NCBI GenBank assembly: GCA_045601425.1 | Contig: JAZRZP010000022.1 | Span: forward strand, 1-64,000 | Length of the DNA: 64,000 nt | Reading direction: 5' to 3' | Source: UBA1219 sp045601425 | GTDB taxonomy: Bacteria > Bacteroidota > Bacteroidia > Bacteroidales > P3 | Shown here: positions 57,908-64,000 of the stretch, piece after piece | Layout of the letters: each line of letters opens with the position of its first letter | Position numbering within the stretch: the stretch's first letter is position 1 | Notes under the pieces: generated by a model | Seen by the model: the letters and a program-made list of their open reading frames with translations, nothing else | Databases searched by the model: none | Told to the model about the DNA's origin: nothing | Program-made: the position numbers and the translations under genes

Positions 57908-59311
57908 ATGGCAGAAAAACAAAATGTAGAAAATTTTATCAGCATTTACATTAATAACCTGATAAAAAAATTTCGATGTTATAGTAATGACAAATACACC
58001 ATTGGAATAGATGGGTTGGGCTGTTTTGTTGAAAGTAGTAATAATGCAATAGCGTATTTGTGTAAAAAACTTAATGACAACAACTTTTTTGTAAACATAA
58101 TTGGTTCTGAAAAGCACACAGGAGAGGTCGAAGTTACTTGCACGAATAATTCTAAAAGCGAAACATATAGTTATAGGTACCAAGTACAAAACTTGCCCAT
58201 GATTATTGAACTTTCAAGTAAAACCGATATTCCTGTCATCGGAATAATTATTATGAAGATAGTTGCTAAAACGATTGTTAAGCAGAAAATTTTATACAAG
58301 GCTATAGTTTTTGATTTGGATGACACTTTGTGGAAAGGAACACTCGCTGAAGACGGTATAGAAAAAATAAAAGGAAATATGTTGTCCGATGAGGGAGAAC
58401 CATTCATTTCTTTCATGCGTTTCATAAAAATACTTGCGAATGAGTTAGGTGTTTTCATTGCAATATGCTCACGAAACGATGCTGAACAAGTGAAAATCGC
58501 CATGGACGCATTTAGCGAAAACATTTTTCCTCTTAAAAATCAAATAGACCGTCTTATTGCTAATTATAACGATAAAAGTACTAACATAAAAGAAATTGCA
58601 AGGCATCTATCAATATTACCACAATCAATGATATTTATTGATGATAATCAAATAATCAGGGATGAAGTAAAACAGAAATTACCAGATGTGTTTGTACCTC
58701 AATGGAGTAATCATTCTGAACTTATGACGCAATTGATTGTCGGATGCTTTTTTGAACGCAATGAATTATCAATCAATTCCCAAGAACGCAGGCATCAATT
58801 TGAGATGTTGCAGACTGAACGAAAAACAAACGATTTGCCAGAATTATTAATAAAAGTTTTTGAAGATGAAAAACATAAGGAGGCGATGGATTTGTACGCA
58901 AAATCAAATCAGTTCAAGTTTTCACAACAGAATGGCAATTTTGATGACCAAGCAAAATCGATATACTTTGAGTTGTATCGGAAGAATGGGGAATCTTTAG
59001 GTATCTGTTCTACTCTAACCTTTTACAAATCAAATGATAAGGTTGAGGTTTTAAATTGGGCAATCAGTTGCAGATATTTTGAGATAGGACTCGAAGAATT
59101 TATTTTGACTTATTTGCAAAATGTGTTGAACGCTGGAAAAGTATCATTCCATTATCAAAAGACAGAATATAACAACAAAGTTGGAGAGTTGTTGAACCAA
59201 TATCCCAATTCATTCAACAAGGAAGTTGCCAATATCGAATTAGAATATACACAGGAATTTATAAATAAACTGATTAACAATACAAATCTAAAACAAATAA
59301 AAAATGGATAA
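57908..59311 (+). CDS. FkbH-like HAD protein
   Basis: About 467 residues. The central HAD domain has motif I KAIVFDLDDTLWKGTLAEDG (catalytic Asp pair), motif II ICSRND and motif IV MIFIDDN. The C-terminal part with SLGICSTLTF and LNWAISCRYFEIGLEEFILT matches the C-terminal half of FkbH-type proteins, which has a GNAT-like look. FkbH enzymes load glyceryl units on carrier proteins, but no carrier protein, PKS or NRPS gene is here. The N-terminal ~115 residues (GIDGLGCFVESSNNAIAY) are unrecognised. Starts at 57878 or 57881, in the loop of stem F, or at 57908 after it are possible; 57908 is chosen because it is clear of the hairpin. AT-rich; overlaps the next gene by 8 bases. Confidence 0.75.
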   Translation: MAEKQNVENFISIYINNLIKKFRCYSNDKYTIGIDGLGCFVESSNNAIAYLCKKLNDNNFFVNIIGSEKHTGEVEVTCTNNSKSETYSYRYQVQNLPMIIELSSKTDIPVIGIIIMKIVAKTIVKQKILYKAIVFDLDDTLWKGTLAEDGIEKIKGNMLSDEGEPFISFMRFIKILANELGVFIAICSRNDAEQVKIAMDAFSENIFPLKNQIDRLIANYNDKSTNIKEIARHLSILPQSMIFIDDNQIIRDEVKQKLPDVFVPQWSNHSELMTQLIVGCFFERNELSINSQERRHQFEMLQTERKTNDLPELLIKVFEDEKHKEAMDLYAKSNQFKFSQQNGNFDDQAKSIYFELYRKNGESLGICSTLTFYKSNDKVEVLNWAISCRYFEIGLEEFILTYLQNVLNAGKVSFHYQKTEYNNKVGELLNQYPNSFNKEVANIELEYTQEFINKLINNTNLKQIKNG

Positions 59312-60101
59312 ACAAAAGTTGTACACGATTGGTTACACGTTGTTCAGTGGTAGGAATGGTATTGATGTCGAAAAAATGTTTGAGACATTACGGAATTACA
59401 ATGTTTCGTATTTGGCTGATGTTCGGTCAATACCTTTTTCAAAACAATACCCGCAATGCAATTCTAATTACTTAAAATCTGTTGGAACAAGATTTTCTGT
59501 CCCATACATACATATGCCGGAATTGGGGGCAAAGGCAAGTAGTGAACAAGATGTGTTTTCAAAAGCTACGGACATATTTTTTGATAACATTTTCCCTATT
59601 GCAGCAAGCAAACGACCTGAAAAAACAGAACTGCGCGGAGAGGAGGAAATAGTTGATTTCAATAAGTTCAGGAATGAAGACTTCTTTCTTCAAGGAATCA
59701 AAAGGATAGAAAACGCTTATGACAAGAACTATACTCTTGCGCTAATGTGCAGTGAAAAAGACCCGATTAATTGTCACAGATATTTTTTAGTCAGTCGGAA
59801 AATTGAGCAAGTGTTTGGGGAATGGATCGAAGTTGAACACATTGTGAAATCCGAAAATGGTGAAATGACTACGATTACAAACAAGGAATTAGATAAAGTG
59901 TTGTCGAATACCATACGCAAAATAAAAGAAGTGAAAAACATGCGTCTCTTTGAACTAGAGATTTCAGGTAAAGCAAGAATTGACAACTACTTCGGAAAGG
60001 ATTGTCCTGAAAAATTTCAGGATTTCTGCGACAGATATTGGAATCTGATGCATGGATGGAAGAAATCAAGTAATAATAATAAATTTGAAGAATATGATTA
60101 G
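59304..60101 (+). CDS. DUF488 protein, first copy
   Basis: A 265-residue protein with the DUF488 pattern: LYTIGYTLFSGRNGIDVEKMFETLRNY, VSYLADVRSIPFSKQYPQCN, PELGAKAS, and the C-terminal signature LALMCSEKDPINCHRYFLVSRKI. The invariant D-V-R and C-x-E...C-H-R suggest an active site, but the reaction is not established to my knowledge. About 100 extra residues follow the usual ~165-residue core region in total. Start overlaps the FkbH-like stop by 8 bases and the end overlaps the second DUF488 gene by 8, so the four genes are translationally coupled. Confidence 0.82.
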   Translation: MDKQKLYTIGYTLFSGRNGIDVEKMFETLRNYNVSYLADVRSIPFSKQYPQCNSNYLKSVGTRFSVPYIHMPELGAKASSEQDVFSKATDIFFDNIFPIAASKRPEKTELRGEEEIVDFNKFRNEDFFLQGIKRIENAYDKNYTLALMCSEKDPINCHRYFLVSRKIEQVFGEWIEVEHIVKSENGEMTTITNKELDKVLSNTIRKIKEVKNMRLFELEISGKARIDNYFGKDCPEKFQDFCDRYWNLMHGWKKSSNNNKFEEYD

Positions 60102-60558
60102 ATTGTTTAACATCGGTTTTACTCAAAAAACCGCAGAAGAGTTCTTTGGTATTTTGAAAAAGAACAAAATCAACTGTTTGGTTGACATTCGTTTGAATCC
60201 AAACGGTCAGTTGTCACGTTTTGCTTTTGAGAAAGACTTACCATTCTTTCTTGATAAATTGGTTGATGGCTGCAAATACGCCCATCGGGTGGATTTGGCA
60301 CCTAAAAGCGAATTGCTGAAAGTGGTTCGTACAAAAGGTTCTGACATGAACAAAGACTACAAGATTTTTGAAAAAGCATTCAATGCGCAATTGGAGCGAG
60401 ATTCCAAGATTTCAAATTTTGTTGAGCAATTTGGCAAGTTTGAAAATGTGGTTTTGCTGTGCTCTGAACCCACTACGGAAAAATGCCACAGAAGATTGGT
60501 AAGTGAAATGCTACTTAAAAAATTTGGTAACGAAATTAAATTTGGAGGGAATCTGTGA
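60094..60558 (+). CDS. DUF488 protein, second copy
   Basis: A 154-residue, core-length DUF488 protein: IRLFNIGFTQKTAEEFFGILKKN, INCLVDIRLNPNGQLSRFA, VDLAPKSELLK and VVLLCSEPTTEKCHRRLVSEML. It shares the D-[VI]-R and C-S-E...C-H-R signature with the preceding gene but is divergent, suggesting an old pair with distinct roles (for example a heterodimer) rather than a recent duplication. The ATG at 60094 lies inside the end of the previous gene; an upstream in-frame start at 60052 would overlap it by 50 bases and is rejected. Confidence 0.82.
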   Translation: MIRLFNIGFTQKTAEEFFGILKKNKINCLVDIRLNPNGQLSRFAFEKDLPFFLDKLVDGCKYAHRVDLAPKSELLKVVRTKGSDMNKDYKIFEKAFNAQLERDSKISNFVEQFGKFENVVLLCSEPTTEKCHRRLVSEMLLKKFGNEIKFGGNL

Positions 60559-61205
60559 TGAAAAAAAGAGTTTTATTATTAGCTGTTAGTTGTAAGGAAT
60601 GCGGACTATGTCCAGGTGGTATAGATTTAGATAATCCAGAGAATTGGATTCGCATTGTGAAAGATGATGGCTGCTCTGGTTCTGTACAAGGCGTTGACAT
60701 TGATTTCGCAAGGCCATTGGATATTATTGAATTTGATGGTCGTCCGATGCCTCAAGGAAAACAAAGGGAGAATTGGGTAATAGATAATCGTTCATGTAGA
60801 AATTTAGGTAGAATGAGACTGAATGACAGAAATAGTTCGGATAAGGAAATACTCGATTATGTGTATGAAAAGTATTCTTATCATGGCTTTTGGGAAAATT
60901 ATAAGGCATTCTTAAATAAAGCAGAATTTGAAGGAATAAATCTGCCGTCCGAATCTATTATGAGAGTATCAAATGTCCACATTTATGCAGTTGATAATGG
61001 TGACTCAATAAAGTCAAAAATAGATTTTGACTGGTCCGGTGCGAGATACAGAATCAAATGGGTTTCAATGACAGACCAAGATTATTATGGTAAAGATGTT
61101 ACGTTTGACAATGCATACATCGTGATTTCAATACCCAAAGAAACGGGTTTCTATGTTAATGAACAGCGGGCATATAAGTTTGTGAGCAGGATTTTTGGAT
61201 GGTAA
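60558..61205 (+). CDS. Dual-OB-type domain protein
   Basis: A 215-residue protein with an opening RVLLLAVSCKECGLCPGGIDLDNPENWIRIV that I associate with the dual OB-fold (DuOB) proteins found in predicted conflict or nucleic-acid-sensing operons. The rest is beta-rich (VSNVHIYAVD, FDNAYIVISIP). No catalytic motif is evident, so a nucleic-acid or ligand-binding role is likely. A clear Shine-Dalgarno GGAGG at 60544-60548 precedes the ATG, which overlaps the previous stop by one base (TGATG). Last gene of the operon. Family assignment from memory, moderate confidence. Confidence 0.68.
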   Translation: MKKRVLLLAVSCKECGLCPGGIDLDNPENWIRIVKDDGCSGSVQGVDIDFARPLDIIEFDGRPMPQGKQRENWVIDNRSCRNLGRMRLNDRNSSDKEILDYVYEKYSYHGFWENYKAFLNKAEFEGINLPSESIMRVSNVHIYAVDNGDSIKSKIDFDWSGARYRIKWVSMTDQDYYGKDVTFDNAYIVISIPKETGFYVNEQRAYKFVSRIFGW

Positions 61206-61239
61206 ATAGATATTGAAGATATTTGAATTACAGTTGTAG

Positions 61240-61265
61240 AATAGTCCTGTTGAACTATTTTTTTT
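61240..61265 (+). terminator. Probable terminator of the four-gene island
   Basis: AATAGT (61240-61245) pairs with ACTATT (61254-61259) and is followed by a T-run to 61265. The stem is short. The following region 61266-61601 is AT-rich with no recognisable gene, repeat or RNA. Confidence 0.6.
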
Positions 61266-61601
61266 ATGTAATTTTTGAGGTTACTAAGGTTAATGCATAG
61301 AGTATCCAATATCCATTCTGTTGAAGAATAATCGTGCCAATTATGGTAGGATCGAACAGGTTCTCGTGAAGATGAATGCAACCGATTTTGTTCGGTAGAA
61401 TAAAGAAAAATAAAATACCTGATAGTTAACGTTCTTTTGAAAAAAACTGTGTGAGTCAGTGTATTCTTGAGTCTTTGTAGAGAGAATCGGTTTGTAGCAA
61501 AAGGTTATCGGTATGTGCAACTATTATGAAAGGTAAGGAAAGAGTTTTTATGGTTGATTTGCCTACAAAGGTCATCATACCTCGTTTCTGTAGACAGAGA
61601 C

Positions 61602-62213
61602 TTAGCCTTCCTTGGCGGCCTCAACCTTCCATTCTCCGCCGGTTTTCTGCAGATTTAATGTCAAGGGCTCTTCGCCGCTGCGGTTTACGACAGCGGTGGC
61701 ACGGTCGCTGTTTACGTTCACGCCAGCGATGCCGCTGTAATTCTCGAACTGGTCGGAGGCGAAAGTGAGGATTGCATCCACGACGTCCTTGGTTTCTTCG
61801 GTGGAATACGACTTCGCCGTCTCAGCATCCTTCCGGTTTATTGCGAGTATGTACGACTCTGCGGCACTCGTTACAATGTCCTCTTCTGTTATGACGGGTA
61901 CGGCTTCTTCGTCCGTTCCTCTGTTGCTGGCTTCCGTAAGCTTTACGGCAGCGAACACCGCGGCACCTGCCACCAGCAGTGCTGCGAGCGTTATCCAAAG
62001 CCACAGGAGAGATTTTCTGCGTGGCTTTTGTACGGTGGTTTGGTGGAGCAACCGCGTGCCGCACGATTCGCAGAACATGCTGTCGGGATCCACGGGAGCG
62101 TGGCATTCCGGACAGAATGAGTTCCGCACTTGCAGGTTGTAGCCGCAATGCGGGCATTGCCGTGCAGTGTCGCTTACTGTTTTTCCGCATTCGGGACATT
62201 TTATGAGTGCCAT
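61602..62213 (-). CDS. Double zinc-ribbon membrane protein
   Basis: A 203-residue protein. The N-terminus has two zinc ribbons: CPECGKTVSDTARQCPHCG (residues 6-24) and CPECHAPVDPDSMFCESCG (residues 34-52). A basic patch and one transmembrane helix follow (about 69-92, LLWLWITLAALLVAGAAVF), then an extracytoplasmic domain of about 100 residues resembling the DUF4878/lumazine-like fold in pattern (SYILAINRKDAETAKSYSTEE, ending GGEWKVEAAKEG). Likely a membrane-anchored sensor or scaffold; function unknown. Own promoter at 62246-62253. Confidence 0.78.
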   Translation of the reverse strand: MALIKCPECGKTVSDTARQCPHCGYNLQVRNSFCPECHAPVDPDSMFCESCGTRLLHQTTVQKPRRKSLLWLWITLAALLVAGAAVFAAVKLTEASNRGTDEEAVPVITEEDIVTSAAESYILAINRKDAETAKSYSTEETKDVVDAILTFASDQFENYSGIAGVNVNSDRATAVVNRSGEEPLTLNLQKTGGEWKVEAAKEG

Positions 62214-62245
62214 GTGTTTCGGTTTTTGTGTTGAAATTCAGTTTG

Positions 62246-62253
62246 CAAAGATA
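62246..62253 (-). promoter_or_regulatory. -7 element TATCTTTG (minus strand)
   Basis: T-run, CAG, TATCTTTG, CAA on the minus strand, 33 bases before the zinc-ribbon ATG at 62213. Confidence 0.7.
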
Positions 62254-62313
62254 CTGAAAAAAAATATATTGACAGGATTTTGCAATAAATTTGCCTAAAA
62301 AAAATTTTTTTCG

Positions 62314-62321
62314 TACTTTTG
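62314..62321 (+). promoter_or_regulatory. -7 element TACTTTTG for thyA
   Basis: T-run, CG, TACTTTTG, CAA; 20 bases before the thyA ATG. Confidence 0.7.
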
Positions 62322-62341
62322 CAAAGTAAAACACGGAACAA

Positions 62342-63136
62342 ATGAAACAGTATCTTGAACTTTTACGGCATGTGATGGCCGACGGCAACGACAAGAATGA
62401 CCGTACGGGAACCGGAACTAGAAGCGTTTTCGGTTATCAGATGCGCTTCGACCTGAACGAGGGTTTCCCTTTGCTCACAACAAAGAAGCTGCATCTCCGT
62501 TCCATCATTTATGAACTGCTGTGGTTTCTTCGTGGCGATACCAACATACAGTACCTCCACGACCACAAGGTCACTATCTGGGACGAGTGGGCCGACGCTG
62601 ACGGTAATCTCGGACCCGTTTACGGCAAACAGTGGCGCTCGTGGTCATGCCCCGACGGAAGAAATATCGACCAGATTTCGCAGCTCATCGATCAGATAAA
62701 GAAAAATCCCGACTCGCGCCGGCTTCTGGTATGTGCGTGGAACGTGGCCGACGTCGAAAAAATGGCTCTGCCTCCGTGCCACATTCTTTTCCAGTTCTAC
62801 GTCGCCGACGGTAAACTGTCGTGTCAACTTTACCAGCGTTCGGCCGACATATTCCTCGGAGTGCCGTTCAACATCGCATCCTATGCGCTTTTCACCATGA
62901 TGATAGCCCAATGCTGCGGCCTGCAGTGCGGCGAATTCATACATACTCTCGGCGATGCGCATATATACAACAACCATCGTGAACAAGTACGTCTGCAGCT
63001 GTCACGGGAACCACGTCCATTGCCCAAAATGCTCATAAATCCTGAAAAAAAGGATATTTTCGGATTCGACTACGAGGACTTTACTCTCGTGGATTATGAC
63101 CCGCATCCGCACATAAAAGGCGATGTAGCTGTTTGA
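62342..63136 (+). CDS. thyA: Thymidylate synthase
   Basis: Makes dTMP from dUMP with methylene-tetrahydrofolate. All class blocks are present: NDRTGTGTRSVFGYQMRFDL, GFPLLTTKKLHLRSIIYELLWFLRGDTN, the catalytic Cys in LPPCHILFQFYV, LSCQLYQRSADIFLGVPFNIASYA and GDAHIYNNH. 264 residues, the E. coli length. No dihydrofolate reductase gene follows; a dihydroorotase gene is next, so pyrimidine genes are grouped here. Confidence 0.98.
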   Translation: MKQYLELLRHVMADGNDKNDRTGTGTRSVFGYQMRFDLNEGFPLLTTKKLHLRSIIYELLWFLRGDTNIQYLHDHKVTIWDEWADADGNLGPVYGKQWRSWSCPDGRNIDQISQLIDQIKKNPDSRRLLVCAWNVADVEKMALPPCHILFQFYVADGKLSCQLYQRSADIFLGVPFNIASYALFTMMIAQCCGLQCGEFIHTLGDAHIYNNHREQVRLQLSREPRPLPKMLINPEKKDIFGFDYEDFTLVDYDPHPHIKGDVAV

Positions 63137-63264
63137 CCTTTGTAAATATTTGATTGTCAATAAAATAATATAAAACTATGCCACTTTTAGCAGGCCTGTA
63201 TCCGGACGAAGTGATTAAGGGAAAAACCGTTTCTTTTTTGCAAGAAAATGGACTTTCGTGTTTT

Positions 63265-64000
63265 ATGTATCTCATTGAGAATGTGAATGTCGTAAACGAG
63301 GGCAAGGTTGAAAAAAAATCGGTGCTCATAGAAAACGGCCTCGTTTCGCAAATATCGGATCATATTCCCCATGCCGAGGGAGTTAGCGTGATAAACGGTG
63401 AAGGGAAGTATCTGCTTCCGGGAGTTATCGACACCCATGTGCATTTCCGCGATCCGGGACTTACCGTCAAGGCGGATTTCTACACCGAAAGCTGTGCGGC
63501 CCTTGCCGGAGGCGTAACTTCGGTCATTGATATGCCAAACACCAAGCCACAGACTGTTTCGGAGCAGACTCTCGATGAAAAACTTGCAATGGCTGCGGAA
63601 AAGTCTCTGGTCAATTACGGATTCATGGTAGGTGCCACCAACGGAAACATTGGCGAAATATCGTCGATAGACCCGCGTAAATACGCTGCCATAAAGCTTT
63701 TTATGGGTTCTTCAACGGGTAACATGCTCGTAAACAGCGATTCGAGCCTCGAAGACCTGTTCGCTTCGGCCAGAAAAGTCATAGTGGCTCATTGTGAGGA
63801 CGAGGAACGCATCCGCGAGCGTACAGATGTGTTCAAGACTGCCGGCAGCAACACACCGGACATACACCCGAAAATCCGCGATGCGGAAAGCTGCTTCGTC
63901 TCTACGCAGAAGGCCGTGGCTCTGGCAAAGAAATACAATGCACGGTTGCACGTGGCTCATCTGAGTACCGGAAAGGAACTTTCTCTGTTTTCTTCGGAAT
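63265..64000 (+). CDS. pyrC: Dihydroorotase, 3' end cut by the window
   Basis: Amidohydrolase of de novo pyrimidine synthesis closing carbamoyl-aspartate to dihydroorotate. Visible metal and active-site blocks: LPGVIDTHVHFRDPGLT (His-x-His), the carbamylated lysine in AIKLFMGSSTG, the metal-binding His in VIVAHCEDE and HVAHLSTG near the right edge. The gene runs off the window; no stop is seen. Start at 63265 (MYLIENVNVVNEG) matches where homologues begin; the frame is open back to an ATG at 63178, which would add 29 residues and cannot be excluded. About 245 residues are visible. Confidence 0.92.
   Translation, partial: MYLIENVNVVNEGKVEKKSVLIENGLVSQISDHIPHAEGVSVINGEGKYLLPGVIDTHVHFRDPGLTVKADFYTESCAALAGGVTSVIDMPNTKPQTVSEQTLDEKLAMAAEKSLVNYGFMVGATNGNIGEISSIDPRKYAAIKLFMGSSTGNMLVNSDSSLEDLFASARKVIVAHCEDEERIRERTDVFKTAGSNTPDIHPKIRDAESCFVSTQKAVALAKKYNARLHVAHLSTGKELSLFSSE

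Noticed and set aside
57712..57945. A 77-codon minus-strand frame over the structured element
   Set aside because: The open frames on both strands coincide with strong palindromes; RNA structure explains the sequence better than coding.
61266..61601. Possible gene remnant between the island and the zinc-ribbon gene
   Set aside because: Short open frames on both strands (for example 61151-61381 minus, 61526-61768 plus) show no family resemblance; left as unassigned intergenic DNA.

Overview
The window reads as a chromosomal segment of a Bacteroidota bacterium, most likely order Bacteroidales. The evidence is the -7 promoter element TAnnTTTG before many genes with few Shine-Dalgarno sites, two large secreted proteases with type IX secretion (T9SS) sorting tails, a CHU_C-type domain, Na+-NQR genes, a DUF2723 membrane protein, a fused NfnA/NfnB-type oxidoreductase and a GG-leader natural-product precursor of the Bacteroidales kind. 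No rRNA, tRNA, CRISPR array, transposase or phage gene is visible.

Layout. 1-5.1 kb: the cut 3' end of a C-type-lectin-like surface protein, a BatA-type membrane protein, a Sua5/YrdC enzyme, CrcB, and a minus-strand pair of ECF sigma factor and CHU_C-bearing membrane protein. 5.1-13 kb (minus): two paralogous M6 metalloproteases with T9SS tails and an M13 metallopeptidase. 13.0-15.4 kb: an AT-rich type II restriction-modification island with an MvaI/BcnI-type endonuclease and a small HTH regulator on the minus strand and a divergent SPPY-type DNA methyltransferase; two 15-bp palindromes sit between the divergent genes. 15.4-31 kb: housekeeping genes (topA, Cas4-like nuclease, small HExxH membrane protein, purC, sppA, metK with a leader that may encode a 26-residue peptide, aat, folK, GroES-like protein, PgpH-like 7TM-HD protein, NfnAB fusion) and a second C-type-lectin-like lipoprotein. 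31-44 kb: arginine deiminase, DUF2723 protein, nqrABC without nqrDEF, and a 1522-residue natural fusion of a SEDS (FtsW/RodA) glycosyltransferase with a class B penicillin-binding protein.

43.8-50.9 kb is a complete peptide natural-product (RiPP) locus: GG-leader precursor peptide, terminator, radical SAM/SPASM enzyme, S41 peptidase, C39-peptidase ABC exporter and HlyD-type adaptor. Its logic is that the precursor is modified by the radical SAM enzyme, cut after GG by the C39 domain and exported through the ABC/HlyD machine. An (AC)13 microsatellite lies upstream, and a G7 run falls exactly on the GG cleavage motif.

50.9-57.3 kb: an outer-membrane barrel protein and a large TPR protein (minus), then a phosphate butyryl/acetyltransferase and a PAS-domain protein. 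57.5-61.3 kb is an AT-rich island: a roughly 190-base strongly structured, apparently non-coding segment, with two long stems competing for one strand, leads into four tightly coupled genes: an FkbH-like HAD protein, two DUF488 proteins and a dual-OB-type protein. This looks like an undescribed RNA-associated operon, possibly a conflict or nucleic-acid-modification system. 61.6-64 kb: a zinc-ribbon membrane protein (minus), thyA, and the 5' part of a dihydroorotase gene cut by the right edge.

All calls come from reading the sequence and its translations. No database search was run; family names are from recognised motifs and recall.
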